NCBI RefSeq assembly: GCF_050942425.1
Contig: NZ_CP192063.1
Location: 3,286,001 to 3,350,000 of the forward strand
Source: Actinoallomurus sp050942425
GTDB lineage: Bacteria; Actinomycetota; Actinomycetes; Streptosporangiales; Streptosporangiaceae
Reading direction: 5' to 3'
DNA: 64,000 bases
This document shows, piece by piece, positions 33,397-41,932 of this stretch. Position 1 is the first letter of the stretch. Each line of letters opens with the position of its first letter. The notes beneath the pieces are model-generated. The model saw only the letters and a program-made list of their open reading frames with translations, did no database searches and had not been told where the DNA came from. The position numbers were made by a program, and so were the translations under genes.

Positions 33397-34506
33397 ATGG
33401 CCGAGCCGGAGTCCCCGCGTGACGTGGTCGGGACGCTGACCGGCTTCGCCCGTACGTTGCGCGCGGCCGGGGTGAACGCCGATCCCGAACGGCTCCAGGC
33501 GATGATCGGCGCGCTCGACCGCCTGGACGTGACGGACGCGCGCGACGTGTACTGGGCGGGCCGGCTCACCCTGTGCGCCGACCCCGCCGACCTGCCGCGC
33601 TACGACCGGTGCTTCGCCGCGTACTTCACGGGGGAGTCCGCCTCGGTCCGCCGGATGGCCCGGCCGCCGGTCGTCGCCGCGCGGCCGGTCGCGATGGCCG
33701 AGGCCGCCGGGCAGGAGGCGCGCGGCGACCCGAGCGTCGCGGCGGCCAGCACGGCCGAGGTCCTGCGCCGGCGCGACGTCGCCCGGCTCAGCGCCGAAGA
33801 ACGGGACGAGGTGCACCGGCTGATCGCGCTCCTCGACGACGTCTCGGCGCGCCGCCGCTCCCGGCGGTTCACCCCGGCCCATCGGGGCCGCCTCGACCCC
33901 GGCCGGACGGTCCGTTCGATCCTGCGGCGGGGCGGGGAGATCTCCCAGCTCCATCACCGCGCGCACCGGACCCGCCCGCGCCGGGTCGTGCTGCTCGTCG
34001 ACGTCAGCGGTTCCATGAGCCCGTACGCCGACGTCCTCCTGCGCTTCGCGCACGCCGCCGTACGCTGCGCCCCGCGCAGCACCGAGGTGTTCACCGTCGG
34101 CACGAGGCTGACCCGGGTCACCCGTGAACTGCGGCAGCGCGAACCCGACGCGGCGATGGGGGCGGTGTCGTCCGCGATCCCCGACTGGAGCGGCGGCACC
34201 CGGCTCGGCGAGGAGCTGAAGGAGTTCCTCGACCGGTTCGGCCAGCGCGGCATGGCGCGGGGCGCGGTCGTCGTCCTCGCCTCCGACGGCTGGGAACGCG
34301 GGGACGCCACGCTGCTGGCCGCGCAGATGGCGCGGCTGCGCCGGCTCGCCCACCGGGTGGTGTGGGCGAACCCGCACAAGGGCCGGCCCGGGTACGAACC
34401 GCTCACGGCGGGGATGGCGGCGGCGCTGCCGTATGTTGACGATTTCGTGGCCGGGCACAGCTTGGCGGCGCTTGAGGAACTGGCGGGAGTGATCGGCGAT
34501 GCGTGA
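33397..34506 (+). CDS. VWA-domain protein, CoxE family
   Basis: 369 residues. An N-terminal helical region is followed by a C-terminal von Willebrand A domain with the metal-binding MIDAS motif DVSGSMS (near residue 202), then SGGTRLGEEL and ASDGWERGD completing the site. CoxE proteins partner with CoxD-type ATPases in maturation of CO dehydrogenase and related molybdenum hydroxylases. Start at ATG 33397; the much longer frame upstream is a shadow of the ATPase gene. Its stop overlaps the XdhC start by 8 bp. Confidence 0.9.
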   Translation: MAEPESPRDVVGTLTGFARTLRAAGVNADPERLQAMIGALDRLDVTDARDVYWAGRLTLCADPADLPRYDRCFAAYFTGESASVRRMARPPVVAARPVAMAEAAGQEARGDPSVAAASTAEVLRRRDVARLSAEERDEVHRLIALLDDVSARRRSRRFTPAHRGRLDPGRTVRSILRRGGEISQLHHRAHRTRPRRVVLLVDVSGSMSPYADVLLRFAHAAVRCAPRSTEVFTVGTRLTRVTRELRQREPDAAMGAVSSAIPDWSGGTRLGEELKEFLDRFGQRGMARGAVVVLASDGWERGDATLLAAQMARLRRLAHRVVWANPHKGRPGYEPLTAGMAAALPYVDDFVAGHSLAALEELAGVIGDA

Positions 34507-35596
34507 CGTGCTCGAGGAGATCCGTACCTGGTATGCGGTGGGGGAGACGTTCGGTCTGGCGACCGTCGTCGACACGTTCCGCAGCGCGCCTCGCCCGCCG
34601 GGCGCCGCGATGGCCGTCTCCACCGGGGGAGAGGTGGTGGGCAGCGTCTCGGGTGGCTGCGTCGAGGGCGCGGTGTACGAACTGGCGCAGGAGGTCCTGG
34701 AGACGGGGCGGCCGGTCGTCCAGCGCTACGGCGTCAGCGACGACGACGCCTTCGCCGTCGGCCTGACCTGCGGCGGGCAGCTCGACGTGCTGGTCGAGGC
34801 GGTCGGACCGGCGACGTTCCCGGAGTTCGCGGAGGTGACGGCCTCGGTCGACCGGCACGAGCCGGTCGCGGTCGCCACCGTCGTCGCCGGGCCACGGGAG
34901 CTCGGCGCCCGGCGCGTCGTCTGGCCCGACCGCGTGGCGGGCTCCCTGGGGCTCGACCGCCTGGACGCCGCCGTCGACGACGACGCCCGCGGGATGCTCG
35001 CCCAGGGGATCACTGGCATCCGCCGCTACGGACCGGATGGCGAACGCCGCCGCGACGAGCTGTCCGTCTTCGTGCACTCCTTCGCGCCGCCTCCCCGCAT
35101 GCTGGTCTTCGGCGCGATCGACTTCGCGGCGGCGGTCGTCCGGATGGGCCGGTTCCTCGGCTACCACGTGACCGTGTGCGACGCCCGGCCGATCTTCGCC
35201 ACCGCCAAGCGCTTCCCCGAGGCGGACGAGGTGGTGGTGAAGTGGCCGCACCGCTTCCTGGCCGACACGGAGGTGGACGAGCGCACGGTGATCTGCGTGC
35301 TCACCCACGACCCGAAGTTCGACGTGCCGCTGCTGGAGGTGGCGCTGCGCACCCCGGCGGCCTACGTGGGGGCGATGGGCTCCCGGCGCACCCACGACGA
35401 CCGGGTCAAACGGCTCCTGGACGCGGGCGTCACCAATGACGAGATCGCGCGGCTGCGCTCGCCCGTCGGCCTGGACATCGGCGCCCGTACCCCGGAGGAG
35501 ACCGCCGTGTCGGTCGCGGCCGAGCTCATCCGGCTCCGCTGGGGCGGCAGCGGGCTCCCCCTCAGCGAGACGGACGGACGGATCCACGGGGGCTAG
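34499..35596 (+). CDS. XdhC/CoxI-family molybdenum cofactor maturation protein
   Basis: 365 residues. The N-terminal XdhC_CoxI domain carries the SGGCVEG motif and TCGGQLDVLVE; a C-terminal Rossmann domain has MLVFGAIDFAAAVVRMGRFLG and AYVGAMGSRRTHDDR. XdhC binds and sulfurates molybdenum cofactor and delivers it to xanthine-dehydrogenase-family enzymes. It overlaps the CoxE gene, making a three-gene maturation operon. The expected hydroxylase subunits are not found up- or downstream in this window. Confidence 0.92.
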   Translation: MRDVLEEIRTWYAVGETFGLATVVDTFRSAPRPPGAAMAVSTGGEVVGSVSGGCVEGAVYELAQEVLETGRPVVQRYGVSDDDAFAVGLTCGGQLDVLVEAVGPATFPEFAEVTASVDRHEPVAVATVVAGPRELGARRVVWPDRVAGSLGLDRLDAAVDDDARGMLAQGITGIRRYGPDGERRRDELSVFVHSFAPPPRMLVFGAIDFAAAVVRMGRFLGYHVTVCDARPIFATAKRFPEADEVVVKWPHRFLADTEVDERTVICVLTHDPKFDVPLLEVALRTPAAYVGAMGSRRTHDDRVKRLLDAGVTNDEIARLRSPVGLDIGARTPEETAVSVAAELIRLRWGGSGLPLSETDGRIHGG

Positions 35597-35609
35597 GCGT
35601 ACATCAGCA

Positions 35610-35625
35610 CCCGTACGGTTACGGG
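35610..35625 (+). terminator. Short hairpin after the XdhC gene
   Basis: CCCGTA-CGGT-TACGGG, 14 bases after the stop codon, lies between convergent genes. The rest of the 168-bp gap shows only scattered short inverted repeats. Confidence 0.45.
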
Positions 35626-35764
35626 CGTACGCGAGGTCGGGCGTCCGGTCGCGGGCCGCCGGGCGGTCGAGAACCTCAGGTCCGGACCGGTCGGCGGCGT
35701 GCCCGCGGTGGGTGCGCCGGCGTGGTCGGGACGTGAGGTTCCTGCCCGTGGTCGCCAGGTCGGG

Positions 35765-37036
35765 TCAGAGCCGATCCGGCAGCGGTGTGGCGACGAATAC
35801 CCCGTCGGGATCGAATTCCTTCTTCACCGCCGCGAGACGCTCGGCGTTCGGGCCGTAGGCGTGCGCCGTCTGGTCACGGTGTTCCCCTGCCAGCATGTTG
35901 GGATATCCGCCCGGTAGCGCGAGCGGTTCCAGCAGGTCCGCGGTGGTGTCCGCCCATCGCCGGTGCGCCGCCTCGTCGCCCTCTCCCGGCCGCCAGGACG
36001 CCAGGATCTCCACCATGAAGTGCTCGCGGCGCAGGCCGAACGCGGTGCTCGTCACCGGGACTCGGGTCGCCGCTCCGTGGAAGTGGTGGAGGCTGAGCGC
36101 GCTGAGCGGCGACGTTCGCGCCGTCGCCGCGGTGACGAGCGCCTGCGCCACGTCGGGCGTGAGCGCGGCCAGGTTGCGGGTGCGGCACGCGTAGTGCCGT
36201 CCGTCGCGGGCGAACGCCTCGTCGCCACGCCGAAGCGGTTCACCATAGTCCATCGTGGTCACACTCGACATGATCGGCTCGCCGAGGTCTTCGATGCGCT
36301 TGATCCAGTGCGCGCCCTCGTCGGGTGTGCTGCTCCAGGTCGGTTTGACGAACAACACGGGTGTGCCGTCCGGCGCGCTGATGACGCCGGTCTGCGCGGT
36401 CAGTTCGTCGGATGCCGACGCGACCAGTTCACCGAACCCGGCGAGCACATCGGGGGCCTGGGTGAACGGGAAGAGGATCGTGCCGCCGTAGACGAGCGGG
36501 ATCGGCTGCAACCGGATCACCATGGACGTGACGACGCCGAAGTTGCCGCCACCGCCGCGCAGGGCCCAGAACAGCTCCGGCCGGCTGCCGTCGCTCGCGG
36601 TGACGACGGTGCCGTCGGCGAGCACGACCTCGGCGCTGAGCAGGTTGTCCGCCGCCAGTCCGGCAATGCCGCACAGCGGACCGTAACCGCCGCCCAAGGT
36701 GAGGCCGGCCATGCCCACCCCGCCGACGGTGCCGGTCGCCGCCGACTTCCCGGCCGGGGCGGCCGCCGCGATCAGATCGGCTGCTGTGGCGCCACCACCG
36801 ACCCGCGCCACATCGCCGTCGATCAGCACGGTCCGCAGGCCACGCAGGTCGATGACCAGGCCGTCCTGCCGCACGGCTCGGCCGGCCCAGTCGTGGCCAC
36901 CGCCCCTCACGGCCAACGGCAACCCCTCGGCGGCTGCCTGTCTGAGGGCGTCGCGCACCTCGTCGATGTCATGGCAACGCCGCACCACGGCAGGTCGTGC
37001 GGAGACGGCCCCGTTCCAGATGTCGAGTTCTTCCAT
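35765..37036 (-). CDS. FAD-linked oxidase, berberine-bridge type
   Basis: 423 residues. The FAD_binding_4 domain has the histidyl-flavin motif RGGGH (H48) and GGGYGPLCG; the C-terminal BBE motif is YGPNAERLAAVKKEFDPDGVF. In doubly attached family members a Cys follows GT near residue 104, but here it is Val104 (ATGTVGG), so the flavin should be held by His alone. Such enzymes oxidise alcohols, sugars or alkaloid-like compounds. It is divergent from a TetR regulator, with a perfect palindrome just upstream of its start. The pair interrupts the molybdenum-related gene set. Confidence 0.9.
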   Translation of the reverse strand: MEELDIWNGAVSARPAVVRRCHDIDEVRDALRQAAAEGLPLAVRGGGHDWAGRAVRQDGLVIDLRGLRTVLIDGDVARVGGGATAADLIAAAAPAGKSAATGTVGGVGMAGLTLGGGYGPLCGIAGLAADNLLSAEVVLADGTVVTASDGSRPELFWALRGGGGNFGVVTSMVIRLQPIPLVYGGTILFPFTQAPDVLAGFGELVASASDELTAQTGVISAPDGTPVLFVKPTWSSTPDEGAHWIKRIEDLGEPIMSSVTTMDYGEPLRRGDEAFARDGRHYACRTRNLAALTPDVAQALVTAATARTSPLSALSLHHFHGAATRVPVTSTAFGLRREHFMVEILASWRPGEGDEAAHRRWADTTADLLEPLALPGGYPNMLAGEHRDQTAHAYGPNAERLAAVKKEFDPDGVFVATPLPDRL

Positions 37037-37049
37037 GGCCGGTCAAGTT

Positions 37050-37068
37050 ATCAGAGTCGGACTCTGAT
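37050..37068. promoter_or_regulatory. TetR operator candidate (perfect palindrome)
   Basis: ATCAGAGTCGGACTCTGAT is a perfect 9+1+9 palindrome, 13 bases upstream of the oxidase ATG, in the 79-bp region shared with the TetR gene. Confidence 0.75.
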
Positions 37069-37115
37069 CTAAAGAGTCCTCCTCGACTGACTAGACCATC
37101 GGTCCGGTTGCTGGA

Positions 37116-37745
37116 ATGTGTATCTTCTTACCCGTGCCGAAGACCACGCGCAGCAGCAGCCGACGAGCGGACTACGCAGCCCAGACTCGTCAGGCGATCA
37201 TCGACACCGCGCGCAGCCTGTACGCCGAGACCGGGTTCTTCGCCACCAAGGTCGACGACATCGCGGCCGGAGCCCGAGTCGCGCCGGCCACCGTCTACGC
37301 GGTCTGCGGCGGCAAGCACGGGTTGCTGCGGACGTTGATGGAAGGTTGGCTCAACGCCCCGATCATCGAGACCACCTATCAGCACGTCGGTGCCCTCGAC
37401 GACGGTGAGGAGATCCTGCGGCTGACCGCCGCCGGTACCCGCGAGGTGCGCGAGCAGTGGGGCGACGTCATGCGGGTGGTGCTCGCGACCGCGCCACACG
37501 ACGCGCATATCGCCGAGTCGCTGGCCGCGGCGACCGACAGCTACCGTGAGGGCTTCGCCCTCACCGCTCGCCGCCTCGCCGACATCGGTGCGCTCAATGA
37601 CGGTGTCGACGTCGCCGACGCCACCGACATCCTGTGGTTCTACTTCGGATACTCCTCGTACTTCACCCTGGTCGAGGAGAATCGCTGGAGCCTGCGGCGC
37701 GCCGAGAAATGGCTGCTGGACCAAGCTCGTGCCGCTTTGCTGTGA
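37116..37745 (+). CDS. TetR-family transcriptional regulator
   Basis: 209 residues if started at ATG 37116, or 203 from GTG 37134; neither has a strong ribosome binding site. The N-terminal helix-turn-helix reads TRQAIIDTARSLYAETGFFA, then KVDDIAAGARVAPATVYAVCG and GKHGLLRTLMEGW. The C-terminal ligand domain is all-helical. It is divergent from the berberine-type oxidase, and the perfect palindrome between them is the probable operator for both. Confidence 0.9.
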   Translation: MCIFLPVPKTTRSSSRRADYAAQTRQAIIDTARSLYAETGFFATKVDDIAAGARVAPATVYAVCGGKHGLLRTLMEGWLNAPIIETTYQHVGALDDGEEILRLTAAGTREVREQWGDVMRVVLATAPHDAHIAESLAAATDSYREGFALTARRLADIGALNDGVDVADATDILWFYFGYSSYFTLVEENRWSLRRAEKWLLDQARAALL

Positions 37746-38005
37746 CGAACGGACCGAGCCGTCGGTTCCTTCGATGAGCACGGGCTGGGCGCGCGACACG
37801 ATCTGCGGATCCCTGACTTCGGCATATCCACTTCGCCGCGCCGACCGCCCTCACGCGCCTGCGGCCGGTCTCGAGTGCGCATAGGTGTGCCGTCCGGTGG
37901 GGCTGGCCCCACCGTCCAAGAGTCGACCTGGCCCTACTGCGCGGGCGTGGATCACGGCCGAGACTCGGAAGAGTCCAGACGAACGGGGAAGAAGGCCGAT
38001 CGATC

Positions 38006-38146
38006 ATGTCGCAGAACACCCGGAAGACCGTGATGCGCCGACTCGTCGTCGCGTCGCTGATCGGGGCCGCCGTGGCCGCTGGAACGGTGGCCGCTCCCGA
38101 ACGTGCCACCCACGGTGTGCTCCCGCCCGTGGCCGGCCACCGCTGA
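38006..38146 (+). CDS. Small secreted peptide, 46 residues
   Basis: A short frame with AAGAAGG about 10 bases upstream. The product has a basic N-terminus (RKTVMRRL), a hydrophobic core VVASLIGAAVAAGTVAA and then only about 16 residues ending VLPPVAGHR. This is a typical signal peptide with almost no mature protein. I do not recognise a family. It may be a real small exported peptide or a chance frame; the clean signal sequence favours the former. It lies in the otherwise gene-free gap 37746-38227. Confidence 0.5.
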   Translation: MSQNTRKTVMRRLVVASLIGAAVAAGTVAAPERATHGVLPPVAGHR

Positions 38147-38227
38147 CCGATCTCGCGGCATACCGTGCCGTCTCTCCGCGTGCCGATGAGGCGTGACCGG
38201 GGCCACGCGGATGGATACGCTCCCCAG

Positions 38228-38806
38228 ATGGGGATCAGGCACGCTGGCGCACCGGCGGGGCTGTTGCTCGCCGCGGGAGAGGGGCGCCGGCTCGGCATAC
38301 CGAAGGCACTGGTCGAGATCGACGGCGTGCGGCTCGTCGACCGCGGGGTGCGCATGCTCCATGAGGCGGGCTGTACCCCGATCGTGGTGGTCACCGGCGC
38401 GGCCGCGGTCGACGTGGCCGGTGCGGTCGTCATCCACAACCCGGACTGGCGGACCGGCATGGCGTCGTCGCTGCGCGCCGGGCTGTCCGCGCTGGCGCCG
38501 GACTGCCCGGCCGTCGTCATCGCGCTCGTCGACCAGCCACGGGTGACTGCGGCGGCCGTGCGCCGGCTGCGCGCGGCGCACGAGTCCGGAGCGCGGGTCG
38601 CGGTCGCCACGTACGACGGCCGGCCGCGCAACCCGGTCCTCATCGCCCACGAGCACTTCGCGGAGGCCGCGGCCGGTGCCTCGGGAGACGTCGGCGCCCG
38701 CGGCTTCCTGCGCGCCCACCCGGAGCTCGTCGTCGCCGTCCCCTGCGACGACGTCGCCGCCGCGGACGACATCGACACCCCCGAGGACCTCCAGCGCCTC
38801 AGCTGA
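38228..38806 (+). CDS. MobA-like nucleotidyltransferase (molybdenum cofactor cytidylyl/guanylyltransferase family)
   Basis: 192 residues starting at ATG 38228. The N-terminal GLLLAAGEGRRLGIPKALVE is the nucleotide-binding signature of MobA/MocA-type enzymes, and VIALVDQPRV holds the metal-binding aspartate. MocA-like proteins attach CMP to molybdopterin for xanthine-dehydrogenase-family enzymes, which fits the nearby MoxR, VWA and XdhC genes. The C-terminal part (EDIDTPEDLQRL-like end, here ADDIDTPEDLQRLS) also matches the family. Confidence 0.88.
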   Translation: MGIRHAGAPAGLLLAAGEGRRLGIPKALVEIDGVRLVDRGVRMLHEAGCTPIVVVTGAAAVDVAGAVVIHNPDWRTGMASSLRAGLSALAPDCPAVVIALVDQPRVTAAAVRRLRAAHESGARVAVATYDGRPRNPVLIAHEHFAEAAAGASGDVGARGFLRAHPELVVAVPCDDVAAADDIDTPEDLQRLS

Positions 38807-38914
38807 GACGGAGGTCGGATCGAGACGTCGGCGACGTCAACCGCCGGCGGGACTCGCGCGTCCTACCGAGGCACGGGGGGCCGTGTACGGTTCGGACAAG
38901 ATCGCCAGGGCGCT

Positions 38915-39268
38915 ATGCGCTCCGGCTGGGAAGGTAAGCAGCCCGCTATGACGTCTGCCTGGCCGGAGGAACCCGGCTACCACTGGGTGACCCACAATGA
39001 CACCGCCGCCTCCCACCTGTTGAAGGCCGAGAACGCCCTCAACCAGATGCCTCCCGACCCGGCGCTGGCACAGGTCCACGCCACCCTCGCCCAGGCGGAG
39101 GCCACCCTCGTCGTGGTGCACACGCTCCGCGACATCATGGCCAAGATCCGCGAGCAGACCATGGCGATCGACGACCTGCGGCAGTTCATGGGCGTGGACG
39201 ACCTGGGCGAGGACCGGCGCGTCGACGAGGCCGCCGCGCTGCACCCCGGCGCGGTGGCGGACCGGTAG
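38915..39268 (+). CDS. Uncharacterised small helical protein
   Basis: 117 residues from ATG 38915, or 106 from ATG 38948 (MTSAWPEEPGYHW), which may be the better start although GGAAGG lies about 15 bases upstream of it. The middle is strongly helical (AENALNQMPPDPALAQVHAT, LAQAEATLVVVHTLRDIMAK). No motif, signal or membrane segment. I do not recognise the family; similar orphan helical proteins are common in actinomycetes. Confidence 0.6.
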   Translation: MRSGWEGKQPAMTSAWPEEPGYHWVTHNDTAASHLLKAENALNQMPPDPALAQVHATLAQAEATLVVVHTLRDIMAKIREQTMAIDDLRQFMGVDDLGEDRRVDEAAALHPGAVADR

Positions 39269-39312
39269 GCCGACCGGATCCGGTCTGGGATCGCGGTCGA
39301 CGCACTGGTGGG

Positions 39313-39500
39313 CCCGCCGATCTGTTCGCGCGCCGTGCCTCAGGGCCGGTGGCCCGCCGATCGGCCGATCGGTCCGTGCGTGGAGTCGTGCCTGGGGGGC
39401 CGGTGCGCCTGCCGATCGGCCGATCGGTCCGTGCGTGGAGTCGTGCTTGCGGGGCCGGTGCGCCTGCCGGTCGGCCGGCGCCGGGCCCTGAGGCCGACGG
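39313..39500. repeat. Tandem 55-bp repeat, two good copies with partial flanking copies
   Basis: Units starting at 39356 and 39411 share a 55-bp period (GCCGATCGGCCGATCGGTCC, then GTGCGTGGAGTCGTGC and a G-rich part). A degenerate third unit starts at 39466 and a partial one at about 39313. It fills the gap downstream of the minus-strand DUF6986 gene. Confidence 0.8.
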
Positions 39501-39517
39501 GCCGGTGGGCTCTCCGG

Positions 39518-40711
39518 TCAGTCGATCAGCTCGCGTACGGTGTCGCGGTCGACGGCGCCGCAGTCGACCGCGGACCGCAGCCGGGCGGTCAGCGCCGCGA
39601 CGGTCGCCGGGTCGTCGCCGCCGTCGCCCTGCCCGGAACGATGGGCGCGGAGCCGTTCGACGGTGTCGTCCAGGCCGTTCAGCAGGTAGGCGTACACCGC
39701 GGCGTACCGGCTCGGCAACTGCGCGGCGTGCTCGTCCCAGCCCTGGTAGAAGCCGTGTAGCAGGGAGTAGCGAACCAGGCCCGCGTGCAGCCGCCATGCC
39801 TTGTGCACGTCCTTGGCCTCCTCGCCGGCCGGGACGACGTTCGCCGACCCGTCCGACAGCCGTACGCCGGTGCCGGAGAGGGCGACCTGCATGACGTGCC
39901 GGGCGTGGTCGCAGGCCGGATGGTCGAGGCGCTGCTCCGACGGGGGCAGCCCGAGGGCGGCCGTGTAGCCGCGCACGCCGAAGTGGGCGACGCTCAACCG
40001 CTTCCCGGCCTCGCCGAGGATTTCCGGCAGCTGATTGACCGACTGCGGGGTCTCGATCTGAACCTCGTAGCGCAGCAGTCCCTCCGGCAGGCCGATCTCC
40101 TCCTCGAACCGGCCGAGGAAGTCGCCGAAGATCCGCACATGCTCGGACGACACGATCCTGGGGAACGTCATCACGAAGCCGCCCGGCAGCCGGCCGAGCC
40201 GCTCGGCCAGGCCGGTGAGGAAGCCGTCGAGGGTGCGCATGGCCCGCTCGTGCCCGCCGTCCGCGAACGACTTCACCCGCAGCCCCCAGTAGTACGGCAG
40301 GGACCGCGTCTCGTACGCCTGGGCGACCGCCTCGACGGCGGCGGCGACGTGCCCGTCCTCCTCGGCGTCGTCGCGGACGCCGTACCCGTCGGCGAAGTCG
40401 ATGCGCAGGTCCTCCACGGGATCGCGGGCGAGCTTGGCGGCGACCCGCTCGCGTACGGTGTCGCCGAGCGCCGCGTCGATGCCGAACGCGGTGGCCGCCA
40501 CCGCGCCGCTGGGCGCGTGCGCGTCGAGCAGCCGCAGCGCCTCCTTGCCGAGGTCGGCGGCGGTCGTGGCGGTGAAGCGGTCCGCCGGGACGGACACGGT
40601 GTGCACCGGCCGGCGCTGCTCCGGCTCGCCGGGGTACTGGCGTTCGTACTCGGCTCGCGCCTCTTCGACACGGGCGCTCAGGTCGTCGACGGAGGACAGG
40701 GTCAGCTTCAC
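39518..40711 (-). CDS. DUF6986 family protein, aldolase/citrate-lyase-like
   Basis: 397 residues. I place it in the DUF6986 group, whose members resemble the HpcH/citrate-lyase beta barrel: a repeated alpha/beta pattern with DLRIDFADGYGVRDDAEEDG, YYWGLRVKSFADGG, VQIETPQSVNQLPEI and AHFGVRGYTA. The reaction is unknown. GTG 40711 has GGAAGGA 6 bases upstream; a longer frame is implausible. Relatives sit near ureide and purine catabolism genes in Streptomyces, and a PucR regulator and AllH-like gene lie nearby here. Confidence 0.7.
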   Translation of the reverse strand: MKLTLSSVDDLSARVEEARAEYERQYPGEPEQRRPVHTVSVPADRFTATTAADLGKEALRLLDAHAPSGAVAATAFGIDAALGDTVRERVAAKLARDPVEDLRIDFADGYGVRDDAEEDGHVAAAVEAVAQAYETRSLPYYWGLRVKSFADGGHERAMRTLDGFLTGLAERLGRLPGGFVMTFPRIVSSEHVRIFGDFLGRFEEEIGLPEGLLRYEVQIETPQSVNQLPEILGEAGKRLSVAHFGVRGYTAALGLPPSEQRLDHPACDHARHVMQVALSGTGVRLSDGSANVVPAGEEAKDVHKAWRLHAGLVRYSLLHGFYQGWDEHAAQLPSRYAAVYAYLLNGLDDTVERLRAHRSGQGDGGDDPATVAALTARLRSAVDCGAVDRDTVRELID

Positions 40712-40836
40712 GGAGTTCCTTCCCAAAGACACCGCGTCACACGTTACCGATCCGGGCCCGCCCGGCAGCGTTCGATCGCCGGCCGAGCGGACCCGGTCCG
40801 GCCGCACGTCTCGGAAGTCTGATCACCGCCCGCGCC

Positions 40837-40867
40837 CACCGGTTCCCGCGAGCACGCGGAACCGGTG
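40837..40867. other. Hairpin in the gap between the DUF6986 and epimerase genes
   Basis: CACCGGTTCCCGCG pairs with CGCGGAACCGGTG around AGCA, with one bulged C. The 315-bp gap 40712-41026 contains several GGTTCC words but no gene. Confidence 0.5.
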
Positions 40868-41002
40868 TCACCCGCGTCGACACCGCCAACGGGTCCGCCC
40901 CGGTTCTCCGGGGATCGGAGTCGGTCTCTGCCGATGCCGTCGATGGGTCCGACCGGATCGCCGCGAACGCGCAGAACCGGTTCCCCAGGCGGGGCCGGTC
41001 CG

Positions 41003-41020
41003 GTTCCCCGTACGCGGAAC
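41003..41020 (-). terminator. Hairpin after the aldose epimerase gene
   Basis: GTTCC and GGAAC arms with inner CG pairs lie just beyond the epimerase stop codon on the minus strand. Confidence 0.45.
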
Positions 41021-41026
41021 GGGCGG

Positions 41027-41932
41027 TCAGGAGCCGACGATGCCCCAGGAGCCGCTGAACTCGGCGCCGGGCTTCAGCGTGATGAGGTCCGTGCCGGTGA
41101 CGAAGGCGTTCGGCGGGCAGGTCATCGGCTCCGCGCCCAATCCCGCACGCCGCATCTCCGCGGGCGTCTCGTCGGCGGTGTAGATCTCCAGCCACGGGTG
41201 CGCCTCGTCGGCCCAGAGCGCGACCGAGTGGGTGCCGTCCTCCAGGCGCATCCACGCGCGCCCGTCCGCGTCACGGCGCAGCCCGGTGTACGGGTTGTCG
41301 ATCTCCGTGGCGCCGAGCGGACGTCCCTCCCGGAAGTCGTACGGGGTGCCGGCCACGTCCCGGGCGGCCGGCTCGGGGATGGCGCGGTCGTCTACCTCGA
41401 GATACCGGTCGGCGGGAATCGTGAGGTCGCACTCGTCCAGCGGGCGGCCGAGGGTGAGGTAGGGGTGCGCGCCGTGCCCGTACGGCGCGGGCCGCGAACC
41501 GGCGTTGCGCGCCGACACGCGTACGGTCAGGCCCCGCTCGGCGTCGAGGGCGTACTCCAGGGCGAGGTCCAGCCGGAACGGATAGCCGGTGTGACCGAGC
41601 AGCCGGTACGTGAGGCGCACCCGGTGCGGCTCGTGGCCGGCCACCGCCCAGGACTCCTGGCGGATGAGGCCGTGGATCGCGTTGTCGCGTTCGTGCTCGT
41701 TGACGGGCAGCTGGTACGTCTCGCCGCCGAACTCATAGCGTCCCCGGTCGATGCGGTTCGGCCACGGCGACAGCAGCTGCCCGGAGGCCGCGGGCGGCAT
41801 CTCGTCCGGGCCGTGCGTGAGGATCAGCGGCCGGCCGTCCAGGGAGAGCGCGCGCAGCGCGCCGCCCTGCTCGGTGACGACGGCGGCGTACGGCCCGGCG
41901 GCGATCTCGTACTGGTTCCCCGAGAGTGTCAT
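41027..41932 (-). CDS. Aldose 1-epimerase family protein
   Basis: 301 residues of the galactose-mutarotase fold. Expected residues are present: SPWPNRI, the His of NAIHGLIR, the His of GHGAHPYLT and the catalytic Glu in GLGAEPMTCPPNAF. It interconverts anomers of a hexose; the substrate is open. Start at ATG 41932, which overlaps the stop of the upstream 141-residue protein (ATGA), so the two form an operon on the minus strand. Confidence 0.9.
   Translation of the reverse strand: MTLSGNQYEIAAGPYAAVVTEQGGALRALSLDGRPLILTHGPDEMPPAASGQLLSPWPNRIDRGRYEFGGETYQLPVNEHERDNAIHGLIRQESWAVAGHEPHRVRLTYRLLGHTGYPFRLDLALEYALDAERGLTVRVSARNAGSRPAPYGHGAHPYLTLGRPLDECDLTIPADRYLEVDDRAIPEPAARDVAGTPYDFREGRPLGATEIDNPYTGLRRDADGRAWMRLEDGTHSVALWADEAHPWLEIYTADETPAEMRRAGLGAEPMTCPPNAFVTGTDLITLKPGAEFSGSWGIVGS

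Noticed and set aside
37885..38196. 103-codon frame overlapping the small exported peptide
   Set aside because: No family features and no start signal; the 46-codon frame in another register has both a ribosome binding site and a signal peptide.
38915..38947. Extra 11 N-terminal residues of the small helical protein
   Set aside because: Not excluded, but kept only as the longer option; neither start has a well-spaced strong site.
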